Of a DNA stretch of 64,000 bases, positions 27,815 to 36,385 are shown piece by piece; within the stretch, counting starts at the first letter, position 1; each line of letters begins with the position of its first letter. Both the position numbers and the translations under genes were made by a program. The notes under the pieces are model-generated. The model searched no databases. It was not told the origin of the DNA and saw only the letters and a list, made by a program, of their open reading frames with translations. Source of the stretch: Mycobacterium numidiamassiliense (lineage in GTDB: Bacteria; Actinomycetota; Actinomycetes; Mycobacteriales; Mycobacteriaceae). The DNA is taken from positions 3,378,966-3,442,965 of the forward strand of contig NZ_FUEZ01000004.1 of NCBI RefSeq assembly GCF_900157365.1. Reading direction: 5' to 3'.

Positions 27815-28055
27815 GGTAGAAGACCTCGATGTGGTCCAACGGTTGGACACCCGAGGCGCCAATAATGGTTTCGGGGGCCAAGATTCGGCCGTCGTGGCGA
27901 ACGCGAAGCGGCGCGTCTCGCCGTGCGACGCGGTGGCCGACGACATGGTGTGCGACCTGCTGGCCCACCTGCTCGACGGTGTCGCCGTCGTCCACCGGGA
28001 CCAGTAGCTCAAGGACGTCGCCGACAAAAAGTGCGGTGAGGGGAAGTAGCGCCAT
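27807..28055 (-). CDS. Diiron monooxygenase hydroxylase gamma subunit (TmoB/IsoB type)
   Basis: 82 residues with a ubiquitin-like look: alternating strands starting MALLPLTALFVGDVLELLVPVDDGDT and ending HIEVFYRD. TmoB is 83 residues. It forms the small third chain of the (alpha-beta-gamma)2 hydroxylase. It lies 11 bases after the alpha gene and overlaps the Rieske gene. Confidence 0.88.
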   Translation of the reverse strand: MALLPLTALFVGDVLELLVPVDDGDTVEQVGQQVAHHVVGHRVARRDAPLRVRHDGRILAPETIIGASGVQPLDHIEVFYRD

Positions 28056-28066
28056 CTGAGGCTTCC

Positions 28067-29554
28067 TTAGTCTTTCCGCGCCCAGGCATAGTTGTCGGCG
28101 TCTTGCCCTTGCTCTTCGGGCGAGAGGCCGAAGTACTGCAGCACGGTGCTCAGGTCGGGGGGGCTGATTTCGCCGGACAGCACCCGGTCGATGAGCGACT
28201 GGTGGCCGGCGAATCGGTCCGGCCGCTGTGTGAAGATCCAGCGGCAGGGTTCCGAGCAGAACAAGTACTTGCGCCCGTTATGGACGTGGGTCGGCGGTGC
28301 CGCGTCGGTGTGTGCGCCGACGATGACGCCCGCCGACCGGACGACCGGCAGCTGGCACAGGTTGCAGGTGATCGGCAACGTTTCCGGCAATGTCGCCGCG
28401 ATATCTCCGTTGCGGACGTTTTCGGTGATGACGTCCCATTGGCGACCGAAATCCCGATTCCAACCCGGATACTTCTCCTCCAGCCAGAGTCGTTCGGCCT
28501 TCGACACACCGGCGTCGGGATTCCACCACACCGTGGGGCGGTAGTACCACACGCCTAGGTGGATGGCGTGGTGATACCACGTCAGTTCGTTGATGAACTC
28601 TTCCCAGTACCAGGGATAGTCCAGCCCGAAATCGCGGAACTGGTCGGCGAATTGTTTGACCACCCAGTCCTCGATGAACTCCTTGAACGACATCCGGCGG
28701 CTCTCCAGCGGCGTGTAGTAGTCCATGGAAAGACCGGTCAACAGCGCGAAGATATGCCAAGACCGCCAGAACATGTGGTCGATCAGGAACTGCCCCCACT
28801 CTTGCTCGCCGTTCTCGATGAGCACCTTGATCGTCGGCTCACCCTGCTGGGCGTGGCGCGCCTCATCGGTTTGTATTGACGAGATCAGGGCACCGAACTC
28901 CAGGTCGCCCACGTCGATTGCATCGGCGGCCATACCGAGGAATTGCAAGTTGGTGAAACCGGTTTCGAGCGTGAAGGTCAGCTGCAAAGCAATCGACAAG
29001 GCGTCGTTGGCCACGAACATGTCGTCGAACAGGTAGCGCACCGCCAAGACGATCCAGTTGTTGGTGTGAAACGCCTTCAACGCCCAGTCCCCGCGTGGCT
29101 CCTTGTCGAGCAACCCATACGGGAAAAACGCTTGGATCTGTCCGTGCCGGACCTCATCGAGAGTGCCGAACGTCGCCGTGTTGCGCCAGGCCGCTGCGCG
29201 GCCGAAGCGTCCCATCCTCGCCTCGCCGATCGAGGCCAGGTATTCGGGCATCGTTATCGCGCCATAGTGCGCGACAAAGACGGATTTCCAGCCGGGATCG
29301 AGTTGGTCGAACAGCTTTGAGCGGCGGACCGTATTTTTCAGCGAGTACGTCGTGGTGTCCTTGGTGACCTGATTGTGCACATACTCGCGGTAGCTCACCT
29401 TGTAGGGCTCGTCCCATTTCAGCCAGCCCTCGGACGACACGCGATGAGTTCCGGAGAGCCCTTCGGGGAACACTTCGTCTTCGGTCACGTAGCGGAACGT
29501 CCAGTTGGTGTCGCGAGCGAGGTCATACCAGTCGCTGCGAGATAGCTTCGGCAT
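28067..29554 (-). CDS. Diiron monooxygenase hydroxylase alpha subunit (TmoA/IsoA type)
   Basis: Catalytic subunit of a soluble diiron monooxygenase, 495 residues from the ATG at 29554. All six iron ligands fall at the same numbers as in toluene-4-monooxygenase TmoA: E104, E134 and H137 (DEVRH), E197, E231 and H234 (DEARH). Pocket residues I100, F176, T201 and F205 are kept, while residue 103 is Pro (Gly in TmoA) and 196 is Leu (Phe in TmoA), so the substrate may differ. The C terminus has Cys pairs (CNLC, CSEPC). It is first gene of the operon, divergent from MarR. A small alkene, isoprene or an aromatic are all possible substrates. Confidence 0.93.
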   Translation of the reverse strand: MPKLSRSDWYDLARDTNWTFRYVTEDEVFPEGLSGTHRVSSEGWLKWDEPYKVSYREYVHNQVTKDTTTYSLKNTVRRSKLFDQLDPGWKSVFVAHYGAITMPEYLASIGEARMGRFGRAAAWRNTATFGTLDEVRHGQIQAFFPYGLLDKEPRGDWALKAFHTNNWIVLAVRYLFDDMFVANDALSIALQLTFTLETGFTNLQFLGMAADAIDVGDLEFGALISSIQTDEARHAQQGEPTIKVLIENGEQEWGQFLIDHMFWRSWHIFALLTGLSMDYYTPLESRRMSFKEFIEDWVVKQFADQFRDFGLDYPWYWEEFINELTWYHHAIHLGVWYYRPTVWWNPDAGVSKAERLWLEEKYPGWNRDFGRQWDVITENVRNGDIAATLPETLPITCNLCQLPVVRSAGVIVGAHTDAAPPTHVHNGRKYLFCSEPCRWIFTQRPDRFAGHQSLIDRVLSGEISPPDLSTVLQYFGLSPEEQGQDADNYAWARKD

Positions 29555-29608
29555 GGGCTGAATCCTTGGTTCGGTGCTGGGCAGTGCAACGGGTATCCGT
29601 ATTTCTCG

Positions 29609-29622
29609 ATCGTAGCTACGAT
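29609..29622. promoter_or_regulatory. Perfect 14-bp palindrome, candidate MarR operator
   Basis: ATCGTAGCTACGAT is its own reverse complement. It lies 55 bases upstream of the monooxygenase alpha start, in the shared region with the divergent MarR gene. The position and symmetry suit a MarR-dimer site that controls the operon. Confidence 0.6.
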
Positions 29623-29742
29623 ACAAAGGAGTCCTACATATTCAATCAAGCTGATTCGTACGGGTGCCGGCAATAGCCTGATCGATAACGATTTACCGCG
29701 AAGGATTCAGAGCAGCGCACGAACTCAATGAGGAGCCACCAC

Positions 29743-29820
29743 ATGCATCAGTCGGTTCAACACATCGATCCGCTCATCTCGGTGCTGTCGCCAGGCGCAC
29801 TGATCGGAGCCGGCTACTGA
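29743..29820 (+). CDS. 25-residue leader ORF ahead of the MarR gene
   Basis: The ATG at 29743 has a strong AGGAG seven bases upstream and opens a 25-codon frame (MHQSVQHIDPLIS...GAGY) ending in TGA at 29818-29820. The MarR coding frame, which has no upstream ATG, GTG or TTG, overlaps this stop. It may be a true leader peptide coupled to MarR, or the real MarR N terminus separated by a frameshift. Confidence 0.45.
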   Translation: MHQSVQHIDPLISVLSPGALIGAGY

Positions 29821-30425
29821 AGCACGAAGGGGAACGCCACCCCAGCCTGGATTCGAAAGTTGTCGCCGCGCTCGACCGCGTCGGTGATTCACTGCACGTT
29901 CTGGCGCGGCGTGCAGCAGAGCGCCATGACCTGTCCGGCACCCAGATGCGGGTTCTGGTCTGGCTTTATGTGGGGCCTCCGCCACCGGCGCGCAGCACGG
30001 CGCTGGCTCGCGAACTCAATGTGTCAGACCCCACGGTCAGCGATGCTGTCGCCGCGTTGCTTCGCAAGAAGCTGCTGATTCGTCGTCGTGACCCGCTTGA
30101 TGGTCGCAGCCAACAGCTGGTACTCACGCCGGCGGGACAGCGCACGGCCGCGATGGTGTCGCGGTGGACCGCCCCGGCGGAGGTGGCCGCGTCGCGGCTC
30201 GATCGAGTTGACGCAGAGGTACTTCTGGACGGACTGGTAAAGCTGCTCAGCGAATTGCATGACGCCGATCTGGTTCCGGTCAGTCGAGCCTGCAGCACGT
30301 GCGCCCAGCTGGAGATACTGGATGCACAACATCGCAAATATTGGTGTGCGTTCTACGACACCGCGCTGCCTGTTGACGAGCTGCGCGTCGATTGCGTCGA
30401 TCACGTTGCCGCAGAGGGTCGTTAG
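29817..30425 (+). CDS. MarR-family regulator with C-terminal four-Cys cluster
   Basis: Winged-helix regulator. Clear MarR coding (LDRVGDSLHVLARRAAERHDLSGTQ, then the HTH ALARELNVSDPTVSDAVAALLRKKLL and wing) begins upstream of the first ATG at 29946. That ATG would remove the first dimerisation helices, so the start given here is a non-standard CTG used as a placeholder. The C-terminal tail has CSTC, then YWC and RVDC, a CX2C-X14-C-X15-C pattern that suggests metal or redox sensing. It probably controls the divergent monooxygenase operon. Confidence 0.8.
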   Translation: MKHEGERHPSLDSKVVAALDRVGDSLHVLARRAAERHDLSGTQMRVLVWLYVGPPPPARSTALARELNVSDPTVSDAVAALLRKKLLIRRRDPLDGRSQQLVLTPAGQRTAAMVSRWTAPAEVAASRLDRVDAEVLLDGLVKLLSELHDADLVPVSRACSTCAQLEILDAQHRKYWCAFYDTALPVDELRVDCVDHVAAEGR

Positions 30426-30761
30426 CGCTTGACCGAGGTGGCCGACACCGGGGACATGCGCTGCTCGCCGACTCGCTCCGGCGGTCACGCCCAGCAGATG
30501 GTGCTCGTCGATTTGTGGTCCCGTGCCAAAGGTGACGATCGCGTCACCTGATCAAGGTGATGCCGTGATCGATTGTGTTGACCGACGGGATTGGCTCGCT
30601 TTTCCGACGGCGTCGGGAGCTCCGGGATCTGGCCGGCCAATGCAGCTCGAGAGGCTGAACCTCGTGCGCAGCGGGATGCTGGCCTACTTCGGGCAAAAGA
30701 TGGTTGGCAACGGCCAAGGCACCCCCCGGAACCTCGGCCGCGCCAAGTTCTTGATCACTAC
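30426..30761. other. Intergenic region without a supported gene
   Basis: 336 bases between MarR and the ANTAR gene. Open frames exist on both strands but show no family features, and the minus-strand one is a shadow of the ANTAR gene. I see no repeat or hairpin worth naming. Confidence 0.45.
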
Positions 30762-31052
30762 TCAACAGGTGGCCATGGACGACCGGGTGAACAGCTGACC
30801 CCACTCGTGGCGCGCCGCAGACTGGGCCTCGGCGAAGCTGGACGTCTTCTCGCCGTCGCCCGCCAGATGGACAAGCGCCCACGCCATGGCGAACACCGGC
30901 ACCCGGTGCCGCACCGCCGCAGTCTGCAATTCGTCGAGAGCCACGTCCGAGCGGCACCGGCGAAGTCCGATGATGATCCCCCGCGCGGTATCAAGGATGC
31001 GGCCAGAGCCGGGGCCGCACGAAGTCTGCGCGGGAACCCAGTTCGCCATCAT
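30762..31052 (-). CDS. Orphan ANTAR-domain RNA-binding protein
   Basis: 96-residue protein made almost only of an ANTAR domain. RILDTARGIIIGLRRCRSDVALDELQTAAVRHRVPVFAMAWALV matches the three-helix pattern, including the early dA-R-Gi residues. ANTAR proteins bind dual hexaloop RNA motifs and act as antiterminators. No GAF, PAS or kinase sensor domain is attached or adjacent. The ATG at 31052 follows an AGGAGG about 10 bases upstream; ATGs at 31061 and 31049 are alternatives. Confidence 0.72.
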   Translation of the reverse strand: MMANWVPAQTSCGPGSGRILDTARGIIIGLRRCRSDVALDELQTAAVRHRVPVFAMAWALVHLAGDGEKTSSFAEAQSAARHEWGQLFTRSSMATC

Positions 31053-31463
31053 GCTGTGCATACCTCCTGTTACGCGCCAACGAATCCGCTACCCCACATA
31101 GCGGACAAGAATCCTTGCAAGTACCCATAACTCGCAAACATGATTCTCAAAGGCGCCTTGTGCCATGATTTGTCGAATCAGGCCGATGTGCCATACCGCA
31201 GCTGGCATCGATACGCGCTTGTGACCGTGTCGAGACGAATTCGGTTGCTACCTGATAAGCGCACGCGACGACGCGATCGAGGACACCGACCGACGTTTGC
31301 TCGGCGACTTGCTGGGCGTTAATGCCAATTCCGGCGTCCGCGTCGATATGGAACGTCGAGCAGAATCGGGTTGAACTCATCAGTGCCCGAACGTATCCGG
31401 ACCGACGGTGGCACGTGCCCTATTATCGGGGCCGCGTCAAGAAATAGGTGATTATGCTCCCAA
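31053..31463. other. Intergenic region without a supported gene
   Basis: 411 bases between the ANTAR gene start and the WS/DGAT stop. It is visibly less GC-rich in parts (around 31120-31160 and 31430-31460). Short frames on both strands have no recognisable features. Confidence 0.4.
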
Positions 31464-32828
31464 TTAGCCTGCGAGAGAAAATAACTCGTCGAAACCGGCG
31501 ACGATAGAGTCATACAAGACGTCGTAGTCGGGTATCGCAGCGGTATCGACATTGATGCCCAGAGCGCAGGTGTCGACGTAGGTCAGCAGCGTGACATTGA
31601 CTGACGAGCCGATCGTCGGGCCGAACGCGTACTGCGCGCGAACCGCCGCCCCGCCCAGGAAGACCCGCACCGGAACCCCCGGCACGTCGCTGGCCAGGAA
31701 ATCGACGTGGCGTAGTACCGAACCGATGTACCACCTCGGCATCAGGTTCAGAGCGCCGGCAATCAACTGCGTGTAGGGCAGCGATCGTTCATCGCGTACC
31801 GCGCCGGTGCGCTCGTGGATTGCCCTGATTCGTGTTGCTGGGTCGGCCTCGCCCACGGGCACGTCAAAGCGCATCAGCGTGATCCGGTTACCGCCCATGT
31901 CATCGGCCGCGGTCCGTAGGCTGATCGGCATCGTGAGGTGTAGGTCGCCGACCGTGACGCCGTGTTTCTCGTGGTATATGCGTAATCCACCAGCCACGCC
32001 GGCCACAAACGCGTCGTTCAATGCGCCATCGCACCGATGCGCCGCATCTCGTAGCAGTGACAACGGGACGTCGTACACCCCGAGACGCCGGACCATGCCG
32101 CGCTCGGTTACCAGCCGAGACCCGGTTCGGGTTATCGGCCGAACCGTCCGGTAGACCGACGCCGCGATGGCGGTTGCCGACCGGACCGTCGCCACAGGCC
32201 GCCGAACACTGCCGTATAGCAGGCGCGGCGCCGCCTTAACTGCACCCGTCAAGGCGTTACCGAGCAGGCCGACGTCGTAGCGCCAGGCGTCGCGGTAACC
32301 CCCAAGCAGCGATGGCCTGGATACCTCCGGCTCGGGCGGTAACGGTTCACGCTCATACAGCTCTTCGGAAAGGTTGAACAGGTTCATCGCGATCTGGACG
32401 CCGCCGATTCCATCGGTGAGGGCATGGTGGAACTTGCAGATCATTGCCGCGCCATCGTCGTCCAGGCCATCGATCAGCGTCACCTCCCAGAGCGCCCGGG
32501 CCCGGTCGAAGTCCTGCATCTCGGCTAAACGGGCCATCTCGAGTACGTCGTCGAGCGTGCCGGCCCCGGAGCAGGCAGTTCGCCGGATGTGGTAGTCGAG
32601 GTCGAAGTCCCGGACATACTCCCACCGCGGCGGGGCCGGCGGCGCCGACGCCACGACCCGCTGCCGAAACATCGGCAGCTTGCGGCTGACCAGGTCGAAT
32701 CGTTCGCGCACCGCATCCCAGTCCGGGGATCGATCCAGCAACACGATGCTGACCACGGTTGATCGCAGCCGTGGATCACTTTCCATCGCCCAGGTGAAGG
32801 CGTCGCTGTTGCGCATAAATGCAGTCAT
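31464..32828 (-). CDS. WS/DGAT-type acyltransferase (wax ester/triacylglycerol synthase)
   Basis: 454 residues. Acyl-CoA-dependent acyltransferase family that makes triacylglycerol or wax esters in mycobacteria. The catalytic motif HHxxxDG is seen as CKFHHALTDGIGG near residue 135. The N terminus MRNSDAFTWAMESDPRLRSTV and the later NDAFVAGVAGGL and PGVPVRVFL segments are typical. It is monocistronic between the ANTAR gene and the CaiB gene. The exact acceptor cannot be told from sequence. Confidence 0.9.
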   Translation of the reverse strand: MTAFMRNSDAFTWAMESDPRLRSTVVSIVLLDRSPDWDAVRERFDLVSRKLPMFRQRVVASAPPAPPRWEYVRDFDLDYHIRRTACSGAGTLDDVLEMARLAEMQDFDRARALWEVTLIDGLDDDGAAMICKFHHALTDGIGGVQIAMNLFNLSEELYEREPLPPEPEVSRPSLLGGYRDAWRYDVGLLGNALTGAVKAAPRLLYGSVRRPVATVRSATAIAASVYRTVRPITRTGSRLVTERGMVRRLGVYDVPLSLLRDAAHRCDGALNDAFVAGVAGGLRIYHEKHGVTVGDLHLTMPISLRTAADDMGGNRITLMRFDVPVGEADPATRIRAIHERTGAVRDERSLPYTQLIAGALNLMPRWYIGSVLRHVDFLASDVPGVPVRVFLGGAAVRAQYAFGPTIGSSVNVTLLTYVDTCALGINVDTAAIPDYDVLYDSIVAGFDELFSLAG

Positions 32829-32994
32829 GGTGCTTCATGCACAAACCTACGGCCGGTGGTGGCCAACGTCACCATATTATTGGCACACAATGACTTTGGT
32901 CCTTCGAGATAGGGCCATTTGTCAACAGCCGGCGAGGCAGTGACTTGGAAAGCGACGCGCATCCGCTCGTCCGACGCCCGCACCAGCACCACTG

Positions 32995-34215
32995 TCAAAG
33001 GACCGCGTTGAGATCCTTCGCCTTGGCGATGTCATCCCACTCGACGCCGAGTTCGAGCAGAATTTCCTCGGTGTGCTGACCATGCTCTGGGGCGCGGGCC
33101 GGAGTGGGCGGCGTCTCGTCGAATTGAACAGGCGCGGCAACGATTCGGTATTTCTCGCCGTAGTCGTCGATGTTCGTCACGACGTACCCGTTGGGCTCCA
33201 CCTGCGGATCGTTGAGGGTCTCCCGCGGTGTTGCCAGCGCACCCCAGACGCCCGGCTCCTCGGCGAGCACCTGCTGCCAGTGCGAGAGATCGTGGCTGGC
33301 AAATGTATTCGCCACGATCTCGGTGGCCGCGGCGGCGTTGGCGATCAGGTTGCTCGATGGCACGAATCGCTCGTCGGCAACCAGTTCGGGCAGACCGATC
33401 CGCTCGCAGAAGCCGGCCCAGAATTTGTCGGGCTGCAGGAACACCAACTGGATCCATCGGCCGTCTTTTGTCTTGTACCGGTTCACGAGTGGATTGATCG
33501 CCAGCCCGGGCGGCGCCCCCGGAATGCCGTCGATATCGAAGAAGTCCGCCGCCGAAATCGACGGCGCGATGGCCCACATCGCCTGAGCCAGCAGCGACGA
33601 GTCGACGATGGTCGGCTCACCGGTGCGCTCCCGGTGGAACAATGCGGCGCACACGCCGCCGGCCAGCGTTGCGCCGCCCTGCAGATCACCGAATCCGGGT
33701 CCCTGGACGGCGGGGGTATCGGTGCCGAACGGGGTAAGCGTGTAGGCGACCCCGCCGCGCGCCAGATACGTCGCGGCGTCGAAGCCACCACGATCCCGGT
33801 CTGGGCCTCGCACCCCCAGGCCGGTGCCGCGGGCGATGATGATCTTCGGGTTGAACGCGCGGATGTCCTCGACGGTCAGGCGCGCCCGCTCGAGGGCGCC
33901 GGGCAGCCAGTTGGTCAGAAACACATCCGCCGTGGCCAGCAGGCGACCGAACAACTCGCGCCCCACCTCGGACTTGACGTCGATCGCAATGCTGCGCTTG
34001 CCGCGATTGCCCAGCTCCAGGATGAAGTCGGCATCAGGCCGGGCCGCCTCGCGGGTGAACCCGCCAACGACCAGCGCGCGCCCGGGATCCCCGAACGCGA
34101 CACCCTCCACCTTGATGACGTCGGCGCCCCAGTCCGACAACGCCGCCCCGGCCGAGGGGACATAGGTCCACGACGCCAACTCGACGATCCGGACACCGCT
34201 AAGCACGCCTGACAT
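32995..34215 (-). CDS. CaiB/BaiF-type (class III) CoA-transferase
   Basis: 406-residue class III CoA-transferase. The start at 34215 gives MSGVLSGVRIVELASWTYVPSAGAALSDWGADVIKVEG, the typical family opening. Other conserved parts are GNRGKRSIAIDVKS, TNWLPGALERARL and NPKIIIARGTGLGVRGPD. These enzymes move CoA between carboxylic acids. It is divergent from the SDR-led operon (250 bases apart), so it may activate a pathway acid or accept CoA from a pathway product. Confidence 0.92.
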   Translation of the reverse strand: MSGVLSGVRIVELASWTYVPSAGAALSDWGADVIKVEGVAFGDPGRALVVGGFTREAARPDADFILELGNRGKRSIAIDVKSEVGRELFGRLLATADVFLTNWLPGALERARLTVEDIRAFNPKIIIARGTGLGVRGPDRDRGGFDAATYLARGGVAYTLTPFGTDTPAVQGPGFGDLQGGATLAGGVCAALFHRERTGEPTIVDSSLLAQAMWAIAPSISAADFFDIDGIPGAPPGLAINPLVNRYKTKDGRWIQLVFLQPDKFWAGFCERIGLPELVADERFVPSSNLIANAAAATEIVANTFASHDLSHWQQVLAEEPGVWGALATPRETLNDPQVEPNGYVVTNIDDYGEKYRIVAAPVQFDETPPTPARAPEHGQHTEEILLELGVEWDDIAKAKDLNAVL

Positions 34216-34466
34216 GGGCCAATCCCCTCCGTCAGCATTCCTTGCTATTTTAGATATTCTAGTTACTGTAAGGCATATTGATAGCCCGTCCGCAGCCACG
34301 CGTAGTCGTTCATTTCAGCGATGGAGCCGGCCCTTGTCAGAACTCAGCCCAGGTCAGCGGATGTCGACCGATTCGACCCGACCTCATGCGTGGGCGACTG
34401 TGCTCGTGAACGACTTTGGACCCCGGCGGCGGCCGTCGGCGTAGGGCACGAGACGAAGGACGGGCG

Positions 34467-35330
34467 ATGGGCAGGGTAACCGGCAAAGTGGCCGTGATCA
34501 GCGGGGCCGCGCGCGGCCAGGGACGGTCGCACGCACGGATGCTGGCCGCAGAAGGCGCGGACATCATCGCGGTGGATTTGTGCGCAGACATCGAGACCAA
34601 CGAGTATCCGCTGGCCCGGCCCGAAGATCTGGACGAGACGGCGCGACTGGTCGAAAAGGAAGGACAGCGGGCATTCACGGCGATCGCCGATGTGCGCGAC
34701 CGGGTGGCGCTGTCCGCCGCGATCGATGAGGGCGTCGCCGAGTTCGGGCACCTGGACGTGGTGGTCGCCAACGCCGGCATCTGCCCGCTCACCGCGGGTC
34801 TGCCCCCGCATGCCTTCGCCGACGCAGTGGACGTCGACCTGCTCGGCGTGCTCAATCTGGTTCACGCCAGCCTCAAGCATCTGCAAGCCGGGGCGTCGAT
34901 CATCGTGATCGGCTCCAACGCGGCATTCATGTCCTCGATGAACACCGGCGGGATCGACGGCGGCCCGGGCGGAGCCGGGTATGCCTTCGCGAAACTGGCT
35001 GCCGCACACTACGTCAACGACTTTGCCCTGGCGCTTTCTCGGTTCTCCATCCGGATGAACGCGGTGCACCCGACCAACGTCAACACCGACATGCTGCACA
35101 GTGCGCCGATGTACCGGGCCTTCCGGCCCGACTTGAAGAACCCCACCCGCGAGGACGCCGAACCGGTTTTCCCGTTCGTGCAGGCGATGCCGATCCCCTA
35201 CGTCGAACCCGAGGACATCAGCGAAGCCGTGCTCTTCCTGGCCTCAGACGCGGCGCGCTACATCACCGGACAGCAGTTACGCGTCGACGGTGGCGGTTTC
35301 CTCAAAGTCAAGCCCTGGTCAGGCGCATGA
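34467..35330 (+). CDS. Mycofactocin-type short-chain dehydrogenase
   Basis: 287-residue SDR. The nucleotide-binding segment GAARGQGRSHA and the IAVDLC stretch match the subfamily that uses tightly bound NAD with mycofactocin. Catalytic residues are seen in GSNAAF and GYAFAKLAA (YxxxK). The end GQQLRVDGGGFLK is classical. These enzymes oxidise alcohols to ketones in mycobacterial catabolism. It is first gene of the eight-gene plus-strand operon, with a GGACGG ribosome binding site before the ATG. Confidence 0.9.
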   Translation: MGRVTGKVAVISGAARGQGRSHARMLAAEGADIIAVDLCADIETNEYPLARPEDLDETARLVEKEGQRAFTAIADVRDRVALSAAIDEGVAEFGHLDVVVANAGICPLTAGLPPHAFADAVDVDLLGVLNLVHASLKHLQAGASIIVIGSNAAFMSSMNTGGIDGGPGGAGYAFAKLAAAHYVNDFALALSRFSIRMNAVHPTNVNTDMLHSAPMYRAFRPDLKNPTREDAEPVFPFVQAMPIPYVEPEDISEAVLFLASDAARYITGQQLRVDGGGFLKVKPWSGA

Positions 35331-35373
35331 CACGGACAGCTCCATTCGGATTGCACCGCAACGGAACTCCACA

Positions 35374-36360
35374 ATGACCGAAAATCACTCCCTGCAAATT
35401 CAGCGTCGCCTTTACGAGCTGATGGTCTTGATGAAAGCCGCCGACGACCGGCTTTCCAAAGGCATCGGCACCGGTGAATTCATGTGTGTGTACTGGCCTT
35501 CCCGCGGCCAGGAGGCGATCGCCGCGGCGATGGGCACCGCGCTACGGCCCGACGACCAGTTGGTGACCACCTACCGTGGCCTGCACGATCTCATCGGCAA
35601 GGGGGTGCCGCTCGAGGAGATCTACGGCGAGATGATGGGACGCACCATCGGCGCCAGCCGCGGCAAGGGCGGCACCATGCACATCGCCAAACCCGAGGTC
35701 GGCGTGATGCTCTCGACCGGCATCGTCGGAGCCGGACCGCCGGTGGCGGTGGGCCTGGCGATGGCCGCCAAGCGCAAGGGCCTCGACCGCGTCACGGTGG
35801 TCAGCTTCGGGGACGGGGCCACCAACACCGGTTCCTTCCACGAGGCGGCCAACATGGCCGCGCTCTGGGATCTGCCGCTGGTGTTCGTGTGCCAGAACAA
35901 TCTCTACGCCGAGATGACGCCAACCAGCGACACCATGAAGATCGAACACGTCGCCGACCGGGCGGCCGGATACGGCATGCCGGGCGTTCGCGTCGACGGA
36001 AACGACCCGCTCGCCGTGAAATCCGCGCTCGACGAAGCGCTTCGGCGCGCACGCACCGGCGGCGGCCCGACCTTTATCGAGTGCGTCACGTTCCGGTTCC
36101 GTGGCCACTACTTCGGTGACCGAATGCCCTACATCCCCAAGGAGCAGATGGCCTCGGCGTTGGCGGCGGACCCGCTGCCGCGGTTCCGCAACCGGCTCGC
36201 CAACACCAGCGTCTGCAGCCAGGACGAGCTCGACCGCATCGAACAAGACGCCTTGCAGGCCGTGGAAGCGGCCTTGAGCGCGGTCATGAGCTCCGATTCC
36301 CCTACGGTCGCCGAACTCGACCAGGACGTGTACGCAACCCCGATCAAGTATCCGGTGTGA
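35374..36360 (+). CDS. 2-oxoacid/acetoin dehydrogenase E1 alpha subunit
   Basis: 328-residue thiamine-diphosphate enzyme subunit. The ThDP motif is GDGATNTGSFHEAANMAALWDLPLVFVCQNN (GDG...NN). An upstream segment GASRGKGGTMHIA is typical of AcoA/PdhA proteins. With the following E1 beta it forms the alpha2-beta2 decarboxylase that transfers an acyl group to a lipoyl domain. It lies 43 bases after the SDR gene. The substrate is unknown; acetoin-like or branched 2-oxo substrates are typical for the family. Confidence 0.92.
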   Translation: MTENHSLQIQRRLYELMVLMKAADDRLSKGIGTGEFMCVYWPSRGQEAIAAAMGTALRPDDQLVTTYRGLHDLIGKGVPLEEIYGEMMGRTIGASRGKGGTMHIAKPEVGVMLSTGIVGAGPPVAVGLAMAAKRKGLDRVTVVSFGDGATNTGSFHEAANMAALWDLPLVFVCQNNLYAEMTPTSDTMKIEHVADRAAGYGMPGVRVDGNDPLAVKSALDEALRRARTGGGPTFIECVTFRFRGHYFGDRMPYIPKEQMASALAADPLPRFRNRLANTSVCSQDELDRIEQDALQAVEAALSAVMSSDSPTVAELDQDVYATPIKYPV

Positions 36361-36385
36361 GGTCATGCAAGAAAAGGAAATGACG

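Noticed and set aside
30544..30957. Minus-strand 137-codon frame overlapping the ANTAR gene
   Set aside because: No recognisable features and Arg/Gly-rich; the ANTAR frame explains the region from 30762.
31147..31380. Minus-strand 77-codon frame in the AT-richer spacer
   Set aside because: No ribosome binding site, no family features; left as intergenic.
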